Below, piece by piece: positions 51,258 to 60,023 of a stretch of DNA of 64,000 nt. Under the pieces are notes generated by a model, which saw only the letters and a list, made by a program, of their open reading frames with translations, made no database searches and was not told the DNA's origin. The first letter of the stretch is position 1. Each line of letters opens with the position of its first letter. This stretch comes from Paenibacillus humicus NBRC 102415 (GTDB lineage: Bacteria; Bacillota; Bacilli; Paenibacillales; Paenibacillaceae): contig NZ_BIMD01000009.1 of NCBI RefSeq assembly GCF_004000905.1, positions 62,001 to 126,000 on the forward strand, read 5' to 3'. The position numbers and the translations under genes were made by a program.

Positions 51258-52700
51258 ATGACGGAATACAATTCGTACGAAACGGTGATCGGGCTTGAAG
51301 TGCATGTGGAGCTGCATACCGCCAGCAAAATTTTCTGCGGCTGCTCGACATCGTTCGGAGCGCCGCCGAATACCCATACATGCCCGATCTGCCTCGGCCA
51401 CCCCGGCGTATTGCCGGTACTGAACCGGCAGGCGGTCGAGTACGCGATGAAGGCGGCCATGGCGCTTAACTGCACCGTGGCCGATATCAGCAAGTTCGAC
51501 CGTAAAAACTATTTTTATCCCGATTCCCCGAAGGCGTATCAGATCTCCCAATTCGATCAGCCGATCGGCGAGAACGGCTGGATCGACATTGAAGTGAACG
51601 GCGAGACGAAGCGGATCGGCATTACCCGCCTCCATCTGGAGGAGGACGCCGGCAAGCTGACCCATGTCGAAGGCGGTTTCGCTTCCCTTGTGGACTTCAA
51701 CCGTGTCGGCACTCCGCTTGTGGAGATCGTATCCGAGCCGGATCTCCGCACCCCGGAGGAAGCGAAGGCCTATCTGGAAAAGCTGCGCGCCATCATGCAG
51801 TATTGCGACGTGTCCGACGTGAAGATGGAAGAAGGCAGCCTGCGCTGCGACGCCAACATCAGCCTTCGTCCATGGGGCCAGGAGAAATTCGGCACCCGAG
51901 CCGAGCTCAAGAACATGAACTCCTTCCGCGGCGTGCAGCGCGGACTGGAGTACGAGCAGATGCGGCAGGCCGACATACTGGACGGCGGCGGTACCGTCGT
52001 GCAGGAGACGCGCCGCTGGGACGATTCCCAAGGCAAAACCTTCTCCATGCGCGGCAAGGAAGAGTCGCATGACTATCGGTATTTCCCCGATCCGGACCTG
52101 GTTCGGCTGCTTATCGACAACGAGTGGAAGGAGCGCGTCCGCGCTTCCATTCCCGAGCTTCCGGATGCACGGCAAGCCCGCTACACCTCCGAATACGGTT
52201 TGCCTGCATATGACGCCGGCGTCATCACCTCCTCGAAAAAGCTGGCTGATTTCTTTGAAGAGAGCCTGGCGTATACGAACGATGCCAAATCGGTGTCCAA
52301 TTGGATTATGGGCGATCTGCTCGCTTATTTGAACCAGACCGGCAAGGAGATCGACGGCGTCGCGATTACCGGACAAGGCTTGGGAGAAATGATCGGCCTC
52401 CTCGAAAAAGGCACTATCAGCGGCAAGATCGCGAAGACCGTGTTCAAGGAAATGCTCGAGAGCGGCAAGCTTCCGCAGCAGATCGTGGAAGAGCAGGGAC
52501 TCGTCCAGATCAGCGATGAAGGAGCCATCCAGAGCATTGTGGAGAAGGTCGTAACAGCGAACCCGCAGTCGGTGGAGGACTACCGGGCGGGCAAGGAAAA
52601 AGCGATCGGCTTCCTCGTCGGCCAAGTGATGAAGGAATCCCGCGGCAAAGCGAACCCGGGACTCGTCAACAAGCTTTTGACCGACTATCTCAACCGCTGA
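51258..52700 (+). CDS. gatB: Asp-tRNA(Asn)/Glu-tRNA(Gln) amidotransferase subunit B
   Basis: A 480-aa kinase-like subunit that activates the mischarged tRNA. Signatures: [12 protein letters not shown], the zinc-site [24 protein letters not shown], and RYFPDPDL; the C-terminal YqeY-like tRNA-binding tail ends with [13 protein letters not shown]. The frame is open upstream within gatA, but the ATG at 51258 has CAGGAGG ahead. A terminator follows. Confidence 0.97.
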   Translation: MTEYNSYETVIGLEVHVELHTASKIFCGCSTSFGAPPNTHTCPICLGHPGVLPVLNRQAVEYAMKAAMALNCTVADISKFDRKNYFYPDSPKAYQISQFDQPIGENGWIDIEVNGETKRIGITRLHLEEDAGKLTHVEGGFASLVDFNRVGTPLVEIVSEPDLRTPEEAKAYLEKLRAIMQYCDVSDVKMEEGSLRCDANISLRPWGQEKFGTRAELKNMNSFRGVQRGLEYEQMRQADILDGGGTVVQETRRWDDSQGKTFSMRGKEESHDYRYFPDPDLVRLLIDNEWKERVRASIPELPDARQARYTSEYGLPAYDAGVITSSKKLADFFEESLAYTNDAKSVSNWIMGDLLAYLNQTGKEIDGVAITGQGLGEMIGLLEKGTISGKIAKTVFKEMLESGKLPQQIVEEQGLVQISDEGAIQSIVEKVVTANPQSVEDYRAGKEKAIGFLVGQVMKESRGKANPGLVNKLLTDYLNR

Positions 52701-52707
52701 TTTCAAC

Positions 52708-52736
52708 AGCCGTTCCCTATCGGGAGCGGCTTTTTT
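52708..52736 (+). terminator. terminator after gatB
   Basis: AGCCGTTCCC/GGGAGCGGCT stem, six T. Confidence 0.9.
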
Positions 52737-52912
52737 CAATATGCGATATAAGTACGAGGTTTATCGCTCCTGCCCGCTTTGGACGTTACGGAACCTAGCA
52801 TCCGTGTTAAAGTATGTTGAAGCGAAGAAATGCTTCATGTCGCCGCATACAGTAAGGTACAATAGCCTGAAAAGATGCGCAGCAACGAAGAGAAAGGGTG
52901 GGATGGCACATC

Positions 52913-53629
52913 ATGAGCGCATCCTTGGCTGTCAGCAGTCCCTGGTACATCAGCGAGTGGGAGATGATGCTCCGGCTGCTTATGGCTGTTCTGCTCGGCG
53001 GGCTGGTCGGCTTCGAGCGGGAGCAGTCGAATCATGCGGCCGGCCTTCGGACGAATATATTGGTTTGCCTTGGCTCCTGTCTGCTGATGCTTTTGTCGGC
53101 ATACGGATTTTCAGCCTTCATCAACGAGACGAATGTCCGTCTCGACCCGGCTCGTCTGGCAGCGCAAGTCATTACGGGCATAGGTTTTCTGGGAGCGGGC
53201 ACCATTTTATTTACCGGGAAATCCATTACGGGCCTTACGACGGCCGCTACGCTATGGGTCGTATCCGCCATCGGACTTGCGGTCGGCGCTGGATTTTTGT
53301 TCCCTGCCGTGGCCGTCACAGTGATTGTCCTTATCGTCCTCATCGTCCTTAATAAAGTCGAACGCAAATTCAGCAACGGAAAAAAAGAGCATCACCTGCA
53401 GATTTTGGCTGACGAAACGAACGCCCTTCTTCAGGCGATCAGCGCTCTTCTCCAGCAGCAAGGCATCGTCATGCGCAAGATGTCGCTGCAGGAGCACGGC
53501 AACCGTGAAATGGAAGGGCCGAGGGTGATGCTGCTGCTGTATGTTAATTTCCCCCGATCGTGCAATATCATCAAATTGCTTGAAGAAATCAAATCGCTGG
53601 ATGGTGTGCATGCCGTGAGCGCGGAATGA
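52913..53629 (+). CDS. MgtC/SapB family membrane protein
   Basis: A 238-aa protein. The MgtC domain is clear: GGLVGFEREQSNHAAGLRTN, LGSCLLMLLSAYGF, AQVITGIGFLGAGTI, GLTTAATLWVVSAIGLAVG and a fifth membrane helix; the C-terminal about 85 residues form a small ACT-like regulatory domain. MgtC relatives are linked to growth in low Mg2+ and to control of ATP synthase; here the role is unknown. ATG at 52913 is used (GGTGGGA 9 nt upstream), GTG at 52898 is possible. Confidence 0.88.
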   Translation: MSASLAVSSPWYISEWEMMLRLLMAVLLGGLVGFEREQSNHAAGLRTNILVCLGSCLLMLLSAYGFSAFINETNVRLDPARLAAQVITGIGFLGAGTILFTGKSITGLTTAATLWVVSAIGLAVGAGFLFPAVAVTVIVLIVLIVLNKVERKFSNGKKEHHLQILADETNALLQAISALLQQQGIVMRKMSLQEHGNREMEGPRVMLLLYVNFPRSCNIIKLLEEIKSLDGVHAVSAE

Positions 53630-55527
53630 ACAATACCCAATTCCAACCGAAACGTCGCTGGCTGGCCGGACTGCTCGCTTTTTTGCTCCCCGGCGGAGGC
53701 CATCTCTACATCGGCCGCTATGGACGCGGCCTGGTCCTATTGCTCGCGGTGCTGCTGGATCTGGCCGCTCTCGTCCGATTTTCCGATGCGACGAGCGGCA
53801 GCCGCGCCCTTTTGCTCGTATATTTGGGAATGGCGCTGCCGGCGCTGTATTTCGTCAGCGTGTTCGATGCCCTGCAGATCGCCAGCCGCACGCGTCTGTC
53901 TGAAGACGATGCGCGCCTGCGACCGGAGCCTGCCGGCTTCGCGATGACTCACAGCATGATTCTTGTCGCCGGCGGAATCATTCTCTTTTTTCTTATCCGT
54001 CCGACAAGAGCTGTCCAGCCAAGACTGGATTGGCTTGGGGATATGGCATCCGGAGTCATTCTTCTGATCATCGCCGCATGGATGGCTTTTCGGATCAAGC
54101 CGGGCTTCTTCCGCTTCGGCAGGCTCAGCAGCGCCGCTTTGCTGGCTGCATGCGGAGTTCTGCTGCTGTGGGATCAGGCTGCGGGACGCAATGACATCGG
54201 GCTGTTAGCCGACTGGTGGCCGCTCTTGTTCGTTCTTGCCGGATTTGAAATGCTGGTCTACCAGCTGCTGGAGAGAAAAAAGCCTGGGCGAAGGCTGTCG
54301 GCAGGCGCGGGCTCGCTTCTTGCAGCGCTGCTGCTTGCGGGATCAGCCTACTCGATCACCCAATACGGCGGGCTTCCTTTCCGTTGGCTGGATCAATACG
54401 GGACCGGCGCGAGGATGGAGAACCTGTCGGAGGAAAAGGGGTACAGCTACAGCTTGAAGCCAGTATCCGCCGTCATTACGGAACCGCTGAACGATGTCGT
54501 GGTCGACAACCCCAACGGAGACGTGTCGGTCGTACCTTCGACAGACCCGGACAGCCGGGAAGTAACCGTCGAAGCGACGCTCTGGGTCGATTCCGACAAC
54601 AAGCAGGAGGCGGATCTGGTGGAGCAAAAATCAGCCGTCTCCGTATCTGCGGAAGGAAAGCTGCACATTGAGACAAAGGGGATGCCTTACGGCGCCAACG
54701 GGGCGCGGATGCCGCGTTTCAACCTCCAGATTACGATTCCGGCCGATTTGGAGACGCTGCTGTCCGTTCCGGGAGCATCTCCTTCTCCTGGTCCTCTCTC
54801 GGCGGGAACAGCCCTGCCGGGAGAGAATGTACCCGACGGTACGGAGCCTTCTCCTTCTCCACAGACGGACGCGGCGAGTCCCTCTCCTCCTCCCGCTGCT
54901 CCTGAGCAAACGGTCAAATTCCTGCTCAATGCGGGCAACGGCTCCGTCAAGCTAAGCGGCATTCGCGCAACCGGCGGGTTTGTCGTACGCAATCGCAGCG
55001 GTTCCATCGAAGCGATGGATTTGACCGGACCGCTGGAAGCGGGCACCAGCAATGGCGAGGTGAAAGCCCGGAGAATTACCGGAGACGCGGCGTTGTCGGC
55101 CAAGGAAGGAGCGATTACAGCCTCGTCGATCCATGGCAAGCTGACCGCTTCCACGGCCAATGGCAATCTGGACATCAACGATGTTCGGGGTGAAGCGCTG
55201 CTCGAGACGAGGAACGGATTCATCCATGTCCGTGAAGTAAGCGGGAGCGTGCAGGCGGATACGCTGAATGGAGAAATCAGCCTGGCAAGCTCTGTGGTCG
55301 GGGGCACTTGGGACATCAACAGCTCCATTGGCGAAATTCTCTTATCCTTGCCGGCGGATGGTTCTTATACGGTTGATGGATCGGTTACCTTCGGGACGAT
55401 CCGTTCCGAGCTGCCTCTCCAAATCGAGAAAAAGACCGTCAAAGGCCAAATCGGGCTCGGTACGTACCGGATCCGGGTCGATGCCAACAGCGACATACGG
55501 ATTACCTCTTATCCCGGTCCCGGATGA
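53626..55527 (+). CDS. multi-pass membrane protein with C-terminal DUF4097 beta-helix
   Basis: A 633-aa protein. The N-terminal 230 residues contain about seven membrane segments, beginning WLAGLLAFLLPGGGHLYIGRYGRG, a TM2-domain-like start. After a further helix (about 228-245) comes an exported DUF4097 domain: LNDVVVDNPNGDVSVVPS and repeated strand-turn units (GSVKLSGIRATGGFVVRN, GSIEAMDLTGPLEAGTSNG, GNLDINDVRGEALLETRNG). A Pro/Ser/Ala-rich disordered insert (about 380-430) splits the domain. ATG overlaps the mgtC stop (ATGA), so the two are coupled. Role unknown; DUF4097 proteins often accompany anti-sigma or surface-sensing systems. Confidence 0.75.
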   Translation: MNNTQFQPKRRWLAGLLAFLLPGGGHLYIGRYGRGLVLLLAVLLDLAALVRFSDATSGSRALLLVYLGMALPALYFVSVFDALQIASRTRLSEDDARLRPEPAGFAMTHSMILVAGGIILFFLIRPTRAVQPRLDWLGDMASGVILLIIAAWMAFRIKPGFFRFGRLSSAALLAACGVLLLWDQAAGRNDIGLLADWWPLLFVLAGFEMLVYQLLERKKPGRRLSAGAGSLLAALLLAGSAYSITQYGGLPFRWLDQYGTGARMENLSEEKGYSYSLKPVSAVITEPLNDVVVDNPNGDVSVVPSTDPDSREVTVEATLWVDSDNKQEADLVEQKSAVSVSAEGKLHIETKGMPYGANGARMPRFNLQITIPADLETLLSVPGASPSPGPLSAGTALPGENVPDGTEPSPSPQTDAASPSPPPAAPEQTVKFLLNAGNGSVKLSGIRATGGFVVRNRSGSIEAMDLTGPLEAGTSNGEVKARRITGDAALSAKEGAITASSIHGKLTASTANGNLDINDVRGEALLETRNGFIHVREVSGSVQADTLNGEISLASSVVGGTWDINSSIGEILLSLPADGSYTVDGSVTFGTIRSELPLQIEKKTVKGQIGLGTYRIRVDANSDIRITSYPGPG

Positions 55528-55573
55528 AGCCTATAGGCCATGCAAAGAGAAAAGTTGGATGGTAGCCTCTTCA

Positions 55574-55603
55574 TTGACAAAACGTAAAATTCAGGCTTAC
55601 AAT
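55574..55603 (+). promoter_or_regulatory. promoter of perR
   Basis: TTGACA (55574-55579), 18-nt spacer, TACAAT (55598-55603). A convincing Per box was not found in the leader, although AT-rich sequence (55604-55640) is present. Confidence 0.75.
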
Positions 55604-55655
55604 AGAACTACTACAAAGTAAATACAACTATAAATTACGAAGGACGTGATCGGGA

Positions 55656-56090
55656 ATGGGAGCCAGCGTTGAGCAAGCTCTGGAGCAGCTGAAGGCAAGC
55701 GGCGTCCGCATGACCCCGCAGCGTCACGCGATACTTGGGTTTCTGATGAATTCCATGACTCATCCGACTGCGGACGAGATCTATAAAGCTTTGTCACCCG
55801 ACTTCCCGAGCATGAGCGTCGCTACGATCTACAACAACCTGCGTTTGTTCGTCGAGGCAGGCTTGGTCAGGGAGCTGACCTATGGGGATGACTCCAGCCG
55901 GTTTGATGCCGACTTGTCCGACCATTATCACGCCATATGCAAAGTATGCGGAGATATCGTCGACTTTGAGTATCCTCCTCTCATGGAGGTGGAGCAAGCC
56001 GCTTCCCGAGAGACCGGATTCCGTGTCGAAGGACATCGAATGGAAATTTACGGAGTATGCACGCAATGCGCGAAAACGACCGTGAATTGA
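55656..56090 (+). CDS. perR: peroxide-responsive Fur-family repressor PerR
   Basis: A 144-aa Fur-family regulator with a winged helix ([21 protein letters not shown]) and metal sites. Putative regulatory-site residues align with B. subtilis PerR with a one-residue shift: His36, Asp84, His90, His92 and Asp103; SRFDADLS at 81-88 carries the Asp where Fur has Glu. Zinc cysteines are in CKVCG and CTQC. Its neighbours ygzB and ygxA match the perR-ygzB-ygxA order of Bacillus. Metal-catalysed oxidation of the His residues would inactivate it on H2O2 exposure. Confidence 0.92.
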   Translation: MGASVEQALEQLKASGVRMTPQRHAILGFLMNSMTHPTADEIYKALSPDFPSMSVATIYNNLRLFVEAGLVRELTYGDDSSRFDADLSDHYHAICKVCGDIVDFEYPPLMEVEQAASRETGFRVEGHRMEIYGVCTQCAKTTVN

Positions 56091-56129
56091 AACCGTTTGG
56101 AAGCGATGCTTCCAAACGGTTTTTTTTAT
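56091..56129 (+). terminator. terminator after perR
   Basis: AACCGTTTGGAAGC/GCTTCCAAACGGTT stem, eight T. Confidence 0.95.
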
Positions 56130-56232
56130 GTGCATGAATATAGCCCTCTTTTAATAGACTCATAGAGAAGGATCGGTCAACTTTTTGCGTTCCGAACTCG
56201 TCTAATCTTTGTATACGCAAGGAGTGTGAGCA

Positions 56233-57960
56233 ATGAGAAGGGGCATGACCTCTGCGGGCAGGCGCAAGGGAAGAGGATTTCGCCGCTTGCTGGGATTCTG
56301 TGTATGTATCGGTATCATGGCAGGGGCATGGGCAGGATATCAGCTGCTTATGCCAAGCAACGAGCAGGAGACGCCGGTGTTCTCGGTTGAGCATCCGCTG
56401 TTCTATAAAGGCGAGTTCATGGGAGCGGGCGCTCTGCTGGAGGGCGACGAGATCAAGCTTCCGATCGAAGCCGTCACTTCCATGCTCGGAAGCGAGATTC
56501 CGATTCGCTATGAAGCCGATTCGGAATCCATCATTTTAACCAATGGCAGTCAAGTGCTGCGAATGAAAACGGATACTCTCACCGCCAAGCTTGGCAGCAA
56601 ACCGTTCAAGCTGGCTGTCGCTCCGGAAACCCGAAAAGGCATCGTCTATGTGCCTTTGACTCCGCTGAACACGCTGTACGGCGTCCAAGCTCAAGTATCG
56701 AAGGTCACTGGAGCCGTTACGCTTGCCAAGGGAGGCGACAGCATCCAGTATGCGATTCCTGGCAAAAAGGAGCTGGCTGTCCGCAACGAGCCGAGCATTC
56801 ATAGCCCTTATATTGAAAAGGTTCCATTGGAAGGCAGGCTCACGGTCTGGAAGGAAGAAGGAGACTGGTACTCCGTCCAAGGGCCAAGCGGGTACAGCGG
56901 TTATGCCCGCAAATCCGAGCTTCGGTTGTCGGACAAGCAGACGACTCAAGAGCCAGTCGAGCAGCAGCCTGAACTGGCGTGGAAATCGACCGGCCAGAAA
57001 ATCAATCTGACTTGGGAAGCGGTATACAACGTGGCTCCCGATCCGGCGAAGTTCCCTGCCATGGAAGGGGTCAACGTCGTCAGCCCCACCTGGTTCGAAT
57101 TAATGGATGGAGCCGGCCAAATCCGCAGCAAGGCGGATGCCAATTATGCGAAATGGGCGAGAAGCAAGGGGATCCAGGTGTGGGCGCTGTTCAGCAACGG
57201 CTTTGATCCGGAACGGACGACTCAAGCTTTGGCCAATGTCGAGACCCGTTTTTCCATGATCCAGCAGCTTTTGGCCTACGCCAAAATGTACCAGCTTCAG
57301 GGCATCAACATCGATTTCGAGAATGTACGGACCTCCGACAAAGGCGCACTCGTTCAATTCGTGAGGGAGCTGACGCCGATGCTGCATGAGCAGGGTCTTG
57401 TCGTTTCCATCGATGTGACGCCGAAGTCCAATAGCGAGATGTGGTCCTTGTTCCTGGACCGGGCCGAATTGATTCAAAGCGTCGACTACATGATGCTCAT
57501 GGCCTATGACGAGCATTGGGCGTCCAGTCCCGAATCGGGTTCGGTCGCCTCGCTGCCTTGGGTGGAAAATTCGATTTTGAGGCTGCTGGAAGAAGATAAG
57601 ATTCCCGGCTCCAAGCTGATTTTGAGCATGCCTCTATATACGCGGATCTGGACGGAGAAAACCGCTTCGGACGGGTCGGTCAAAGTATCGTCCAAGGCTG
57701 TCGGCATGAACAAGATCAGGGAGCTGATCGCGACGAATAAGCTGAAGCCGGAGTTTGATCCGTCAACGGGCCAGAATTATGTTCAGTACCCGGTAGAGGG
57801 AGGGCTGAACCGGATATGGATCGAAGACAAAGTCTCCCTTGAGGCGCGCATCGCCTTGGTCCACAAATACGGATTGGCAGGCGTGGCCACATGGAGCCGC
57901 TCCTTCCAGGCGGATGATGTCTGGTCTGTCATCCACAACGGCCTCAGCAATCCATCTTGA
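56233..57960 (+). CDS. GH18-type glycoside hydrolase with SH3 and copper-amine-oxidase-like domains
   Basis: A 575-aa exported/anchored protein: basic N-terminus and one helix (about 20-40), a copper amine oxidase N-domain-like region (about 60-165, KLPIEAVTSMLGSEIPI), a bacterial SH3 domain (about 185-240, ELAVRNEPSIHSPYIEKVPLEG), then a GH18 TIM barrel. The GH18 active-site strand reads LQGINIDFENV: the catalytic Glu and the Asp before it are kept. It resembles the spore or cell-wall muramyl-type GH18 proteins (YaaH/YvbX-type) rather than chitinases. Single-gene unit between terminators. Confidence 0.88.
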   Translation: MRRGMTSAGRRKGRGFRRLLGFCVCIGIMAGAWAGYQLLMPSNEQETPVFSVEHPLFYKGEFMGAGALLEGDEIKLPIEAVTSMLGSEIPIRYEADSESIILTNGSQVLRMKTDTLTAKLGSKPFKLAVAPETRKGIVYVPLTPLNTLYGVQAQVSKVTGAVTLAKGGDSIQYAIPGKKELAVRNEPSIHSPYIEKVPLEGRLTVWKEEGDWYSVQGPSGYSGYARKSELRLSDKQTTQEPVEQQPELAWKSTGQKINLTWEAVYNVAPDPAKFPAMEGVNVVSPTWFELMDGAGQIRSKADANYAKWARSKGIQVWALFSNGFDPERTTQALANVETRFSMIQQLLAYAKMYQLQGINIDFENVRTSDKGALVQFVRELTPMLHEQGLVVSIDVTPKSNSEMWSLFLDRAELIQSVDYMMLMAYDEHWASSPESGSVASLPWVENSILRLLEEDKIPGSKLILSMPLYTRIWTEKTASDGSVKVSSKAVGMNKIRELIATNKLKPEFDPSTGQNYVQYPVEGGLNRIWIEDKVSLEARIALVHKYGLAGVATWSRSFQADDVWSVIHNGLSNPS

Positions 57961-57988
57961 TTCAAGGACGATTGAAATCACGATCAAA

Positions 57989-58041
57989 AAAAGCCCTCGG
58001 CGCCATGACTTCCAAGTGAAGTCGCGGCGCCGAGGGCTTTT
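57989..58041. terminator. bidirectional terminator, GH18 gene / ygzB
   Basis: 16-bp perfect outer stem (AAAAGCCCTCGGCGCC) plus an inner GACTTC/GAAGTC stem. Confidence 0.92.
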
Positions 58042-58048
58042 ATGAAAT

Positions 58049-58468
58049 TCAGGCCTGGGACGAAGGCGGAGCGGCTGCTGCAGGTCCCGAATCGGTCTTG
58101 CTTGCAGCAACAGGCAGCTCATCATCATCGCTGTCCAGACCGTGCGTCGCCATCTCTTTGTCCAGCGTGAGGATCGTCTTGCAGTACATGCAGCGGTCGG
58201 TGCGTCCAAGAATTTTGGTCTGGCGTCCGCATTCCGGACAGATGAGCATGACCGCGCTGGTCGAGAGCATGCCTGCCCAGAAATAGATGCCGACGCTTAC
58301 GAGCAGGGCGATCATGCCGATAACCATGAACACGGCGGCAATCACTTTGCCGGTCTGGCCCCAGAAAACGATGCCCGCCGTGCCAAGAATCATAACCCCC
58401 ATTCCGACAAGGATGAGGACAAGCCCCCACAGGCGGAACTCGTTGATCTTGCTGGATTTAAGTAGCAC
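58049..58468 (-). CDS. ygzB: YgzB family membrane protein (UPF0295) with zinc ribbon
   Basis: A 139-aa protein: two membrane helices in the first 75 residues (LWGLVLILVGMGVMILGTAGIVFW and VIGMIALLVSVGIYFWAG), then a zinc ribbon (CPECGRQTKIL ... CMYCKTIL) and an acidic, Ala-rich tail longer than that of B. subtilis YgzB. It starts with GTG at 58468. The position between perR and ygxA matches Bacillus. Function unknown. Confidence 0.88.
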   Translation of the reverse strand: MLLKSSKINEFRLWGLVLILVGMGVMILGTAGIVFWGQTGKVIAAVFMVIGMIALLVSVGIYFWAGMLSTSAVMLICPECGRQTKILGRTDRCMYCKTILTLDKEMATHGLDSDDDELPVAASKTDSGPAAAAPPSSQA

Positions 58469-58543
58469 TCGAATTCATTCCCTTTCATTGGCTCGGGCAT
58501 AGCGGCCCGATTTCTTGTAAGCAAGGCAGGAAACCGCCTGTTT

Positions 58544-58572
58544 TTGTCGAATCATAACCTACAGACTAATAT
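58544..58572 (+). promoter_or_regulatory. promoter of ygxA
   Basis: TTGTCG (58544-58549), 17-nt spacer, TAATAT (58567-58572), 28 nt before the chosen start codon. Confidence 0.6.
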
Positions 58573-58600
58573 TATAGCGGAAACTTCTGGTGGAAGCTAT

Positions 58601-59491
58601 ATGGGGGATAACCGTTTGGAACTTATGAAAAAACACGTTTCGAGTTTGCTCCAGTTTGAAGAAGGAGTGATCGGGCTTGTGTCTGTCTCTCATCCCTATC
58701 CGTTTCATCCGCAGATCGACGGGTTGGACCTGCTGCTGCTCGTCATCACGAGCTCGGCGTGCAGCCGGCCATCGATTGAACATTTGCGCATGGAAGGGCA
58801 GCGTGTCATGATCCGCCGGACAACCTGCGTGGGCTTGGAGCAATGGGTTTCCAACGGGAGCGACGGCAGGATCATCGAATGGCTGCTGCGAGGAGACGTT
58901 GTTTTCGACAAGGAAAGCTTCCTCGAACAGATCAAGGCGCGCATCAGCCAATTCCCGGATGAGCTCATGAAGCGGAAGCTGCTTGTGGAGTATGAGGCTT
59001 TCTTGAAATCATGCCTTCAAGCCAAGCAAAACCTTTCGGACGGGTTTCAATTCGATGCTCATAACGATATTATCAAAACTTTAAATCATTATGCCCATAT
59101 GGAGCTGCTTGAAGCCGGACTTCATCCGGAGCCATCCGTTTGGCGGCAGATGCGAAGGTTCCATCCGGGCATTTATAAGCTGTATGAGGAGCTCACGACG
59201 AGTCCGGAGACGCTTGAACAGCGCATTCAGCTCGTGCTTCTCGCCTGCGAGTTTTCGATCATGAGCAAAATGCGATCCTGCTCCTCTCTAATCTTTCATA
59301 TTCTGGAATCGAGGGAGGAGCCTTGGAGCATCATGGAGCTGGCAAGCCATCCTTCCATGAACGGACTTCACGTCGATCTTACGCTTATCCTGCAGAAGCT
59401 CGTTCAGCGAGGGTATGTTCGGGAAGTGGCTGTCATGGCCGATCCCAGGGAATCCGATGCGCTTGAGCTGAGATACAAGCTCCCGAGATAA
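58601..59491 (+). CDS. ygxA: nucleotidyltransferase-like protein YgxA
   Basis: A 296-aa cytoplasmic protein with an N-terminal region resembling a degenerate nucleotidyltransferase (VSHPYPFHPQIDGLDLLLLVITS) and a helical, winged-helix-like C-terminal part (SIMELASHPSMNGLHVDLTLILQKLVQRGYV). No biochemical function is known to me. ATG at 58601 has TGGTGGAAG upstream; an earlier TTG start lies in the promoter. Synteny with perR and ygzB supports the name. Confidence 0.82.
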   Translation: MGDNRLELMKKHVSSLLQFEEGVIGLVSVSHPYPFHPQIDGLDLLLLVITSSACSRPSIEHLRMEGQRVMIRRTTCVGLEQWVSNGSDGRIIEWLLRGDVVFDKESFLEQIKARISQFPDELMKRKLLVEYEAFLKSCLQAKQNLSDGFQFDAHNDIIKTLNHYAHMELLEAGLHPEPSVWRQMRRFHPGIYKLYEELTTSPETLEQRIQLVLLACEFSIMSKMRSCSSLIFHILESREEPWSIMELASHPSMNGLHVDLTLILQKLVQRGYVREVAVMADPRESDALELRYKLPR

Positions 59492-59558
59492 ATTTGTTGT
59501 TGATTAATGATTCTACATGGATATAATAGGAAGAAATGAATGATTCGGAATCGGGAAG

Positions 59559-59596
59559 CACCCGTCCGCAGCTGATGCTGGGACGGGTGTTTTTTT
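59559..59596 (+). terminator. terminator after ygxA
   Basis: CACCCGTCC/GGACGGGTG with an inner CAGC/GCTG stem, followed by T-rich sequence. Confidence 0.92.
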
Positions 59597-59666
59597 GTTC
59601 TGATTATGGAAGGAATCATTAAAATTACCGATATAAGGCAAAAAGAGGTGTCTGGAGGAATGCAGT

Positions 59667-59994
59667 TTGGTTCGGTTAATGTTAATTACCTTATCGGCTA
59701 TGGTTATGCTAGCCGGTTCAGGCTTGATCATGTATGAATCTATCAACTCGACCAGATCGATGATTATTGCGGAGCAGGCTCGGGAACAACGATAACAATT
59801 TTTAGACCATATAATTTTATCTTTCCTGGACGACAATTACAGAACGGTTCCTAGTGTTGGTTTAAAAGCGGACGGTTCATTTAAGTGACAAAGGTGTGGG
59901 AAAGTCGGACAACCTTTTTACGAATGAAATTAAGCCGCTGCTCTATCACCCGATCAATTCATGCCAGACCATTCACAAGCAGGTTAGGAAATAA
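59667..59994 (+). pseudogene. decayed gene for a small exported or membrane protein
   Basis: TTG at 59667, with GGAGGAA 6 nt upstream, opens 42 codons with a signal/anchor helix (LITLSAMVMLAGSGLIMYES) and a TAA at 59793. The same frame goes on for 30 protein-like codons (FLDDNYRTVPSVGLKADGSF) to TGA at 59886, after which a +1 frame shift gives 34 more codons (GVGKSDNLFTNEIKPLLYHP) ending TAA at 59992. This is best read as a single gene broken by a stop and a frameshift. The family is not recognised; only the first 42-codon piece could still be made. Confidence 0.55.
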
Positions 59995-60023
59995 CAAGAT
60001 CCTATGTTAAGGAGCGGATTGAA

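Noticed and set aside
55604-55640. A possible Per box in the perR leader
   Set aside because: The AT-rich sequence does not match TTATAATNATTATAA well enough in either half; autoregulation may still exist but is not shown by this sequence.
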